DNA from: Cyanophora paradoxa
Lineage: Eukaryota > Glaucocystophyceae > Cyanophorales > Cyanophoraceae
NCBI GenBank assembly: GCA_004431415.1
Contig: QPMI01000396.1
Span: 49,105 to 113,104, forward strand
Length of the DNA stretch: 64,000 nt
Reading direction: 5' to 3'
The position numbers were made by a program, and so were the translations under genes. The notes under the pieces are model-generated. The model was not told the origin of the DNA and made no database searches. It saw nothing but the letters and a program-made list of their open reading frames with translations. Below, one piece after another: positions 29,018-38,819 of the stretch (positions within the stretch are counted from its first letter, which is position 1; each line of letters begins with the position of its first letter).

Positions 29018-29688
29018 GGCTTGCCGTGCCTGCGTCTCCTTCTACTTCCCTCCGGCGGTTTGCCGGGCCGGACCCTCCGGCCTTTGTTCTTGATACCGGA
29101 CCGCCGCCTTTGCCTTCGTCTTCTGCTTCGCTGGTCGTATCCCGCCGGCGCCGGCGTACTTCGTCTTATAGTTTAGTTCGGTCTAGTTCGGATTCTGATC
29201 GTAGTGTTGATGCTAGAGTTAGTTTCAATACTAGCTATAGTCCTCGTGCTCGACCTGTTGTTCGCCGTCGTTTGCAGTTCGACTGCCCGCCTCGACCCCG
29301 GCCGGCTTTAGTGATTCCTTTGACTGTCCTTTTGCCTTCTCTTGATCCGCCTGCTCCGCCTCCTGTGTCCTCCTCGACCTCGTGCCGTAGCTCTGTCCTT
29401 TCGCGTCGTCCTGCTTCGCCTCCGCCTCCGCGTCGTCTTGTTGTTCCTCTTACTTGTCTGCTTCCTGTTATTTATCTTTCTCAAATTTGTCCTCCGCTTC
29501 TTAGTGATGTCATTCCTTCCGATATTGATGGTATCTCTAGCTCTGGCTCTTCTTCGTGTCAGTCATCCTCTGTCCCTAGATCTGCTCGATTTATCGTCTC
29601 TTCTCGATCTGTCTCGCGCTCCGTGTCTTTTCTTTTTTATTGTCGATTTTGGCTCTTTGTCTTATCTTTCTTCGTGCTCTTGTCTTAG
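29018..29688 (+). pseudogene. Right part of the Ser/Pro/Arg-rich ORF split by the virus
   Basis: The frame continues that of 7098-7515 once the element and one GTCGCC are removed. It encodes Ser/Arg/Pro-rich low-complexity sequence and ends in a hydrophobic segment (VSFLFYCRFWLFVLSFFVLL). Bases 29405-29660 repeat 6985-7250. The function is unknown. Confidence 0.45.
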
Positions 29689-29886
29689 TTATTTTGCTTT
29701 TTTGTCTTTATGCCCCCTGGGCAGCCCCCGCAGTGCTGGTGTCTAGAGACTGTGGCCGGTAATTTACCAAAAAAATATCTTTCTTCGTGCTCTTTTCTTG
29801 GTTATTTTGGCTTTTTTGTCTTTATGCCCCCTGGGCAGCCCCCGCAGTGCTGGTGTCTAGAGACTGTGGCCGGTAATTCACCAAAA
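29663..29886. repeat. Two-copy tandem repeat, about 112 bp
   Basis: Both copies contain tttatgccccctgggcagcc and end ctgtggccggtaattyaccaaaa (y = t in the first, c in the second). The first copy is about 29665-29772, the second 29777-29886. They follow the stop of the split ORF. Confidence 0.85.
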
Positions 29887-30837
29887 ACAATTACTGTACA
29901 TATATTACTAAGTTAATATTATTATTGGCCTTGTTGGCCCGCTCCGCTGTGCTGTGGCTGCCCAGCTATGCTCCCAGCCGCTGAGCCCGTGCGCTACACG
30001 CGAGATTGCCCCGAGGGGTGGTGGGGCTGTATTGGGAGCCGTGGTGCGGTCCCGGAGGGTACAGCGAACTACTGACTGGGGTACATGATACGAGTGGCTC
30101 GACGCAGTGGAAACCAGGCTGGCAACAATATCATAGTTTCCGGATCCTTAAAGGCTAGCATATGCATGCATTAATTCATGGCTTATTATCGTGCCGGCGC
30201 CGCAGACTGGCCCGCAGTGCCACGTGGCCCCAGGCCGGCGCCATTGATGCATACTCAAAGTATGCTCATCGCGATCGAACGTTCACGACTCGTTCGTTTA
30301 CTCATATGCATGAACATGACCGTGATCCGACCCCTCCCCCGCCCCCCTGCCGCCGCCGCACGCACGCGTGCGCTTCAAATTCTAGTTCGAGCTGCTTCAG
30401 CGACGCCGCTGGCAGCTGAATCAGGTTTCGGTTGACGTCCCTGGAAAGGGAGAGGGGCGGGCCAGGGCGCAGAGCCGGGGGGGGGGGGGGGGGGGGGGGG
30501 GAGCTCCCCTCGAGGTGCCACTCGGCGGCTCGCGGAGCGCCACGCCGGCGCCGAGAGGCCGCGAGCGCCTCTGCGGCCCCGGCCGGCCCTGCTGGCGGCG
30601 GGGGGCAGGGGGAGAGGAAGGGGCGAGGGGCGCCGAGGCGAGGGCCGGCCTGGCTGCTGGGCGAGGGGCCGGGGCGCGCGCTGGCGCGGAGGCAGGGCCC
30701 GCCGCTCGCATGCATCTATCTATCGGGGGCCACGGCGGGCTTCGTGTGGGGGAGGACCGGAGCGCCTCGGGGACTCAGCTGGCGAGCCGGCAGAGGGAGG
30801 CCGCGGGGTCGCCCCGGCGGCGCCCCCCTTGGTGGGC
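29887..30837. other. Intergenic, GC-rich, with a G25 tract
   Basis: No gene supported. Bases 30477-30501 are an uninterrupted run of 25 G. The segment up to 30838 is probably the downstream region of the minus-strand HydF gene. Confidence 0.5.
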
Positions 30838-33687
30838 TCAGTGGGCGAGGGGCCGGAGGACGCGCTGGGCGGCGGCGGGGGAGGCCATGTACGAGAGCAT
30901 CACCCCAAAGTTCGTCACCTGAGCCGTCCCCGCTCATGATCAGCAGCGGCCCCCGAGGAGGGGCTGCGGGAGGGGGAGCGGGTGGGGGAGTGGGCGGGTG
31001 GACTGGGGCTCCCATCGGACGTCAAAGAGTGCTGGGGGTCGGGGCGCGCTCGAGTACTATTCACCCCAACTAGAGCTCCTTTGTCCGTCCCGGCGGGGCA
31101 GGGCGGGGGTGCGGGCGCACGGGGATGCCGAGCTCCTTGCAGTCGTCGATGCGCGCCACGATCTTCTGCTTGTCCACCATGCAGCCCCCGCAGTGGATCA
31201 CTGCCCGCCCCCTCGAGTCAGACGGGCAAGGGGGGGGGGGGGGGGGGGGGGGGGGGCAAGGGGAGAGGGGCACGCGCCCATGGAGTAGTCCTTGAGCTCG
31301 CTCGCGGGGAACTCCCGCCCGAAGGCGTGGTCCACCTTCACCACGTCCTGCGCGCGCCCGACTCGAGGGCCTGGGGGGACGAGGGGGGGGGGGCGGGGGG
31401 GGGGTACACGCGCACCTTCCCGTACATGCTCTCGATCTTGCGGGGCAGCTGGCAGGTGCCTGCGGGCGGGGCGGAGGGGGCAGGGGACGGGCACGTCGGC
31501 ACGGTTCGCTCGACCTCCCGCTCCTGCAGGGGGGTACGCCGCACTTATGTCGGCGCAGACTTCGACGGAGAGGCGGTTGTGGTTGCACGCCTCCGCGATC
31601 AGGACCTGCCGGGTCAAATTAGAGAGAACGAGAGAGACAAGAAGCGCAGTTGGCGGCTAAGGCGGCTCTACGCTCACCTTGTCGCCCTGCCGCAGCCGCG
31701 CGAGTTGCTGCAGCCGAACTCAGCCGGGAAGGGGGGGGGGGAAAGGGGGGGGAGGTGGGGAGTGGGAGCGGGCCTGGAGCCCGTCGGCGAACTCGCGTAT
31801 CCTCCCCCCGCTCAGGTCGTTGATCATCACGATCGAGAAGGTCGTCAGGTCCGCGTTCGGGAACTAACACAGAGGTAAGGGCAGAAGCGTCGCCGGGGGG
31901 TAGGAGGAGGAAGCGGGCTAGGTGACCTTCGCGGGGTCGAGCCAGGGGTGGACCAGGTCCATGGCCTGCCGGTGCGCCGGGTGAGCGGGGGGAGGAAGCG
32001 GCCGCGGGGTACAGCGGGCGGGGGCGCCTGGCTGTCGGTGATGACGAGGGCGGGGTCGGCGGCCCTCACGGCGGCCTCGAAGCGGGCCCGCTCCTTCGCC
32101 ACCGCCGCCGCATCCTGCCACAGCGCCTCAGAGAGCCGTAGAGTGAGGGAGGAGGGGGGTACGCCGCGCTCGCCTTGGAGCGCCCGGCGGCCAGGTCCAG
32201 CCGGAACGCCACCGTGGTCGTGTAGTGCGAGAGGCAGAACTCCTGGACCCGCGCCTGTACCCCCCTCCCGGGGTCGCCCGGGGCGCGGCGGGGGGCGGCG
32301 GGCGGCGGGTGGGCGGGGGGCACCTGCGGCCTGAGGAGGCGGCCGGATGGCGTCTCCGCGTCCATGGGTACCACCATGAAGACCGTCTGCCGTGACGTCA
32401 CGGGTGAGGGGACGGGCGGGGGGTACGGAGGCGGCCCGGGGCACCTTATCGGGTCCCATGTAACGGGGGGGGATGAGCGGCGGGCTCTTGACGGCGCCCC
32501 GCTGCGTCACGATGATTCAGGGGAATGTGGGGAGAGGGAAAGGGAGGGGGGGGGAAGAGGGGGAGGGGGGTAAGGAGAAGCGGCAGGGGTACGGCAGGGC
32601 GCGCCTGGTACTCAGATTCGATGAAGTCGACGACGGCCTGCATATTTCCCGGCTGGTTGAGCTTCACTCGGAGGGCCGGCAGGCCCAGGTACTCCGCCCG
32701 CTCCGTGTACCCCGGCCCCGACCACTTCGGGTCCCCCCCGAACTCGTTCAAAAGCACGAGGATCTTCTTCTCCCTCCGCTTCGCAACCTGCGCACCCCGG
32801 CCCCGCGGCTCGGCTCGGCGTGCCCCAAAACGCGGTCCACGGACGGGTGCGCACGTCGAGGATCTCCATGTCGTACTCGGAGTGGCCGACCCGCGGGTTC
32901 ACCACGAGCACCTGCGCCGGGCCGCGCCGCGCAAAGCCGCGCTCAGATTCGCGCTCATCCGAGGCGGGGTGCGCGGCGCACGACGACGTCGCTCTCCTTG
33001 GCGGCGTTGACGGACTTCTCGCGCTTCTTCTCGCCGAGGAGGCCGCGCTCGTCGAGGCCGGCCGTGTCGAAGATCTTCGCGGGGCCCAGCGCGTGCATCT
33101 CCATCAGGGCCGCCTTCACGTCCGCCGTCGTCCCCGGCGTCGAGTCCACGATCGACGTGTTCGACTGCGTTCTGGCGGCCCCCTCGAGCTTCAGCGCCCC
33201 TCGTCACGGCGCCTCCCTCGGCGCGGCGCGTCCCTTCGGGGCGGGAGCAGAGGCCGGGGCACTCACATCAGGTTCATGAGCGACGACTTGCCCACGTTCA
33301 TGGAGCCGAATATTCCAATGTTGACCCGCGGCGTCTGCGTCGAGGCGAGCGGCCTGCGAGGGCCGCGCTCAGCGGCGAGCGTAGGGGCGCCAGGAGCATT
33401 TGCGCTGCCGAAGACATGCGGCTCCTATCGCGTACGCGCGGCAGAAGGGGCGGCGGCTCGCGAGCTCACCCGCCAGGCGGCTTCGGCGCGGCCTGGGCAT
33501 GGGCGCTTGGCGCCTGGTGAGCGGCGAATGCTGTCGCCGAGGACACCAGGAACCTTCTGCTGAGCAGCGCGCTCCCCACGAGGCGCGCGACCTGCAGCAT
33601 GCCCGGCCGCGGAACGACCGAGGCCGCCCCGAAGACCAGCGGCGCCGTCGCTCTGCTCAGCGCTCGTGCGAGCACGGGGGACGCCAT
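30838..33687 (-). CDS. HYDF: [FeFe]-hydrogenase maturation GTPase HydF
   Basis: A spliced minus-strand gene from ATG 33685-33687 to the stop at 30838-30840. The first exon encodes a basic, Ala/Ser-rich presequence (MASPVLARALSRATAPLVFG) that fits mitochondrial import. The GTPase follows: Walker A GSMNVGKSS, switch DSTPGTTADVKAALMEMHAL, then KIFDTAGLDERGLLGEKKR. The dimer domain shows MVVPMDAETPSGRLLRPQV and ALVITDSQA; the Fe-S domain shows EACNHN and HCGGCM, the Cys-x-His and CxxC ligands of the 4Fe-4S cluster, and ends VTNFGVMLSYM. HydF is the scaffold on which the hydrogenase H-cluster is built, so a [FeFe]-hydrogenase with HydE and HydG should exist elsewhere. Introns begin GTACCCC or GTGCG and often contain long C runs. 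Confidence 0.9.
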
Positions 33688-34104
33688 CCTCGTTCAGGAC
33701 GCCCGACTTCGTCACACGATGCCTGTACCCCTATTGGCTGCCAGCGGCCAGCGAGTGCCCGGCCGCAGCGCGCGCAGCCCCGCCGCAGCCGGGGCGTGTG
33801 CCGCCCGGCAGCGCTAGCTGCCCACCCGGCCGGAAGCCGCCGCAATCGAATCTAATGCCGCGCAGGCATGCGCAGGCCGTGACCCGCGCATTCCGGGATC
33901 CATATCTATGCATCTGATGCGCGCATTCCATATGCATCCATATCTGATCCGCGCAGACCTCGCGCAGAGCGCTGCCAGGTTGGGCAAAGCCTCCGGGATC
34001 GGGCTACCGCAGCTATAGCTATAGATCTAGATAGCTAGCGCTTGCGCTGGACCTTAAGCTTCACCTCGCGATCCAAGCCCGGTGGCCCTGGACCTGCAAG
34101 AAGC
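33688..34104. other. Intergenic, palindrome-rich
   Basis: Between the HydF start and the methyltransferase stop. Short palindromes are frequent (CATATG, AGATCT, CTATAGCTATAG). No gene seen. Confidence 0.5.
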
Positions 34105-35602
34105 CTAGGCGGGGGCGGGCGCGTCGGGGCGGCGGAGCTTGTAGGCGACGACCGCGCGGAAAGGGTCCCCCGTCCCCCCCGCCACGCCCCGCAGGATCCC
34201 CATCTGCAACGCCGCGGATCATGAGCCCGCAGACGGCAGAGGCGTCGGCGGCCGGCAGCGCGACGGCCCGCCTGCTCGAGGATCTGCTTGTAGAGGGGCG
34301 GCGCCGCCGCCGTCCCGTCGCTGTGGATCACCTCTGCAGCGGAGGGCGGGCATCATTCAACACGGGAAGCATCAACAGGCGAGAGAAGGGTTCGTGCGCA
34401 CCGGGGTCTGTGAAGCCGGGTACGGCGCGGAAATAGCTCCGCACGAGGTTCGCCCGGCCCCGCATCCCGCTCTCCCGCCAAGCCTGTGCCCGGGGTATGG
34501 ATCGCCGGGGGGTAACAAAAAGCAGGGCTCGGGAGAGGGGTACGCGCCTCGATGGCCTTCGTCCAGAACATCCGATCGCTGAAGGAGACGATGAAGACGC
34601 CTCCGGGCCTGGAGGGGGGTACAGTGAGGAGGCGCAGAGATCCAGCAGGGGTACAACGCCCGCACTTGAGGACGCGGTACACCTCCGCGAACACCTGCTC
34701 GGGGTACTGCAGATACTGCGGGGAGGGGGTTCGGCGTCAGGAGGGACGTGGGTACGAGACCGGGCGGGGAGGGGGGTACCTGAATGGAGACGCAGCAGAG
34801 AACGGCGTCGAACGATTCGTCCTCCAGCGGCAGCTTCTGGTTCTTGTTCAGGTTCTGGCGGGGGTACGGGTGAGCGGGAGCATGCTGAAGGGGGGTACGC
34901 CATCGATATCGCTCGGGAGTGGTACCTGGTTGAAGTTCTCGTCGAGGCGGGGGTTGCGCGCGAGCTCCGCTGTGCCCAGCCGACGTCAGACGGAAAGACG
35001 AACAGGAAAAAAATGGACGAGAAGGCGTACCCAGGTTGAGGCCGTGCCCGACGACCTTGCCGTACTGCACGTCCTCCGGCAGGTGCGAGACCCACGAGCT
35101 GCGCGGGGTACGCGTTCAGGAGAGGCGGGGCGGGGGCGCGAGGGGCGGCGCGCCTGCAGAGGTCGAGGACGGCAGCGCCGGGGGGCAGCCGCTCGCGGTA
35201 AAGGTCGGTGAGGCGCGCGATGAACCCGTCGTCCACGTGCGTCACGAAGCGCTGCCGAGGGCCCAGGCTTCAGCTTCGTCGAAGTCTGGAGCCGAGGCTT
35301 CAAGGTGTCGCTGGGCTATAGCGCCGGGCTTAGCTGGCCATGGGCCCGCAAAGCCCAAAGCTGGAGCGGGGAGCTCTCGCCCTCGGAGCGCTAGCTGGGC
35401 GCGCTAGCGCTCGAAGCGAAGCCCAAAGCTGCCGATGGGCGCGCTAGCGCCGGGAATGGGCTGGGGCGGGGCGGGGCGGCGCGGGGCGCACCGGCGTCAG
35501 GTAGAATAGGCCGTCGTCCCTCGGGTCCAGCTTGTCGCGCAGGCGCTCTGACAGAACCTGCGCACGCAGCGCGCCGGCGCGCGCCTCAGGGGCCATGCGC
35601 AT
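34105..35602 (-). CDS. SAM-dependent methyltransferase (class I, type 11-like)
   Basis: A spliced gene; the conservative start is ATG 35600-35602 (MRMAPEARAGAL), though the frame is open further upstream. After RDKLDPRDDGLFYLTP an intron leads to RFVTHVDDGFIARLTDLY. Motif I is AVLDLCSSWVSHLPED, split by a GC-AG intron; then come VVGHGLNL, LPLEDESFDAVLCCVSIQ (motif II region) and EVYRVLKCGGVFIVSFSDR (motif III). The last exon ends FRAVVAYKLRRPDAPAPA with TAG at 34105-34107. This family is widespread in photosynthetic organisms; the substrate is unknown. It is divergent from the sirtuin-like gene, so they may share a promoter. Confidence 0.82.
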
Positions 35603-36075
35603 GATGGGACGGTGGCTCGATGGGCGCGCGCTCGCCTGACGGGCTGGGGTTTCTGCCGAGCACACCGCTCCGTACGTCTGAGAGGGGGCCCGCCGCGGCG
35701 TCGGAGGCTCGAAAGCCGCCGCCGCGCCGAAGGAGCGCGACGCGTGCCAGCCGAGTCCGTCGGCCGGGCCAGCACGGGAGATCTGCCTCCGCGCACGGAT
35801 GCGGTCAGTGTCCCGAGGCGCCGCCGCGCACGTCGACGCCGTCGGCGCGTGCGCGCCCCGCGGAGCTGCGCGAGGGGGCCGAGCTGTCAGGCACGTGCGG
35901 GGCCGGGCGAAGCGCCCACGCAAGCTCCAGCACTCAGAAGCTCCGTCACGCTCACCCGCGGGGCGCAGGGCGACCGCGGAGCTGGCGAAGGAGGTCATTC
36001 TTCCGCCGGGTACAGACTTAATCCTCCAAGAAGCCGGTCGCCCAGAACCGCCGTACGCGTCAGGCGCCCGCAGCG
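35603..36075. promoter_or_regulatory. Shared upstream region of methyltransferase and sirtuin-like genes
   Basis: This 473-bp GC-rich stretch lies between two divergent genes. It may contain a 5' exon of the methyltransferase (the minus frame stays open to 35998). No defined promoter motif was recognised. Confidence 0.35.
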
Positions 36076-37869
36076 ATGGACCAGCTGCAGCTCGCCAAGG
36101 CGGCGAAGGCGGTCGCGACGAGTGACGTTCTGCTGATTGCGGCGGGCGCCGGCTTCAGCGCCGACTCGGGGCTGCCGACTTACGCTGGCATCGACGACAT
36201 GGAGCCCTACAAGAGCATGGGCATCACGTGTGCACGCGCCACCGCTCAGCTGCAGAGATCGCGCTTCGAATTGGCGGTCTCTCGCTCACGCTGAGCGCAG
36301 CTACGACAGGGACCTGTGTAACCCTGGGAAGCTCTTCGAGCGGGATCCGTCCCTATGGCTTGGCTTCTGGGCGAATTGCTGGAACGACTTCAGCGCCGCG
36401 ACCCCGCACGAAGGCTACGAGATCTGCAGAAGGCGCTTGCGCGACGCGCGCGCGCCGCCCGCGGCCGGCCGAACGTCGAAGAAGCATCTGACGCCCTCGC
36501 GCGCAGGTGGAGCGATGATTACTTGCGGAGGAGTCCGCTGCATGCGGACATTGTGGCGGGCCAGCGACCCGGCGGGGCGGGCCGCGGGCGGGCCACCGCG
36601 GGGCGGCAGGCGCGCGCATCTAAGCGCGCCGCGCGGAGCTGCGGCGAGGAGCCCAGCGCCCCCCCTCCCGACGCCGCGCCCCCTGCCCCCGTTGAGGACG
36701 GCGCCCCCGGGGCGGCCATGGTGCCCCGTACCCTCCGACGCCCACCTCGCCCAGTCGAACCCGTACCCCCCAGGTGTACACGACGAATGTCGACGGGTTC
36801 TTCGTGAGGTTCGGGATACGGCTCCCCGCTTTGCCCCGCAACCCCGCCCGACCCGCCTGACCCGCGGGCTCCGCAGGACGTTCCCGGAACACATGGTACC
36901 CCCCTCCCCCGACACGCTCTCCCATTTCACCCTAAAATGGCGTCCCCCGAAGGTCTACGAGCGGCACGGTACCCTGGCGACCTGGCAGTGCGCGGCGCGT
37001 CCGGCGGGGGGGAAGGATCTGAGCGCGGCCGAGCGCAAGCGCAAGCGGGCGTCCCTCCTGCGGCTGCCGTGGAGCCACCGCTTCGGGGTGGACGCGGCGA
37101 CCCGGCGCCTCGCCGACCCGCCGCTCTGCTCCTGCTGTGCCCGGCCCATGCGCCCCTGCGTCATGATGTTCGGGTACAGCCCCGCTTCCTCTCACCCCCC
37201 CCCCCCCCCAATCCTCCCCTTCCTCCTCATTTATTTACCCCCTCCCGCCCTCCCTCTTCCCGGCAGGGACAAGGCCTGGGTAGGGGCGCGGGAGGGCGCC
37301 GAGCAGGCGTACGAAGCGTGGCGGTACCCCCATCCCTTCCCTCGCCTTTCTTCCAGCCCATTTACGCATACCCCCAAGGGAGCTCGCGATCGAGGCGGTG
37401 CTGGGGCGCCGCGGCTCGCGCCTCTGCGTCCTGGAGCTCGGCGCCGGTACCCCCTCCTGCTCTCCGCCCCACGTACCCCCTTTGAACCTCCCCCCCCCCA
37501 GGGACACGGGTACCGACGCTGAGGAAGGACGTGGAGTACCTCGTGGACGTCCTCGAGGAGACGGGGCAGGCGCGGGCGGCCTGCGGATCCCCGTACCCCT
37601 CCGAACGCGTCTGATCTGATTTGCAGGCGGTGGTGGTGCGGGTGAACGCGGAGGGGGACGGGGACTGGGGGCCCCGGTACGCGGACTGCACAGTGACGGT
37701 CTGCGCCCGCCTCCGCCGCCCCGCCGCCCCGCCCGCCGGTCGCCTCGTTTGATCCCCGCCGGCGCACCAGGTCAAGGCGGGAGCGCTGGAGGCTCTGAGG
37801 CAAATGGACCGTCTGATCGCGGCCGGCGACGGGTATACGTACGGCACGCGGCCGCAGCGAGCCGCGTAG
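36076..37869 (+). CDS. Sirtuin-like NAD-dependent deacylase
   Basis: From ATG 36076, exon 1 encodes LLIAAGAGFSADSGLPTYAG, the NAD-binding GAG.S..SG.P motif. Later exons give FSAATPHEGYEIC, VYTTNVDGFF (the TNVDG motif), RHGTLATWQC (catalytic His-Gly), PLCSCCARPMRPCVMMFG (zinc-site remnant plus the RP..MFG motif) and LELGAGT-VPTLR. The order and spacing are those of bacterial-type and protist sirtuins; the enzyme removes acyl groups from lysines using NAD. The final exon ends RLIAAGDGYTYGTRPQRAA with TAG at 37867-37869. At least one intron starts GC, several start GTACCCC. A Pro-rich insert between HEGYE and TNVDG is unusual; its splicing is not solved. Confidence 0.8.
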
Positions 37870-38819
37870 GCTTCTCGGTTTGATCATGACGATTTCGAAT
37901 GAAGAAACTTGAAATAATTTCGCGATCGAGCGGCCCCGCACATGCATGCGCACCGCGGACGGCGACGCCGCCGGCCCCGCGCGCCGGGCGCCCGGCCGGC
38001 CTGTATGCGCACCGCCCCCGGCCCGGCCCCGGCCGGGCCGCACCGCATGCTAATCAGAAGCGCTAGACGTAAATGTTTAAATGGAAATAAATGTAGATGT
38101 ACATACGCGCCACGCGGCCATGGCCAGCTGCAGGCGTAGGGACCGGCCCCGGCCGGGCTCTCCGGATCCGGATATCAGTCATGCGCTATTGAAGCGCTAA
38201 TCAGAAGCGCTAGACGTAACTGTACAAGCTGCAGGCGTAGGGCCGGGGCGCGGCGCGGCGCGCGCGAGGGGCGAGCTGCTGAGGGGACAGGCGCATGCGC
38301 AGCTGCAGTGCCAATCCGAGCTTCCAACTGAGGCTGCAGGCTGCAGCTGGCTCGAAGCGACGAGCCCGCGGCCGGCCCGAATGCACACTGTCGCGGACCC
38401 GAAAAGACGCGGCCCGCCGCAAGTACCCCTCCCGAGGTCTGCCCCCCCTCCCGGGACCCAGCAGCTGTTGCCGTCCCCGATCGCCGCGGAGTGACCAGCT
38501 GCATGCGCCCAGGCTCGTGGATTGCGGAATCAGCTCGCCCCGCGCGCGCTGAGCGCAAGCCGTAGCGGCGTCGAAGATCCGGAGATTTGCACTCCGAGAA
38601 GCGAGCTTCGGCTGCTTCGGCTGTAGTTCGATTTCACAATCGCATCTGGCAGCGTTGGTCACCTCGATCCGCCAGCGCCACCAGCCGTGCTCAAACCCGC
38701 GCGCAGCGAAGCACTTTACGAGCCTCCGAGAAAGGGCCAAGCAAAGCGTGGCCCGATCATCGGATCCAGCGGATCATTCCAGCACCATCAAGCAACACAG
38801 ACTAGCGCACTCAAAGGCC
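37870..38819. other. Intergenic with a duplicated 26-bp element
   Basis: No gene supported. The sequence ctaatcagaagcgctagacg occurs at about 38050 and 38197, and CCCCGGCCGGGC is repeated nearby. The last 100 bp probably hold the 5' leader of the next gene. Confidence 0.5.

Noticed and set aside
29663-29886. LTR of a retrotransposon
   Set aside because: The copies are directly adjacent, with no internal domain, no TG...CA ends and no reverse transcriptase nearby.
35243-35245. GTG start for the methyltransferase
   Set aside because: The codon lies inside an exon that begins after a clear intron end (ctcggcag) and joins in phase to an upstream exon starting with ATG.
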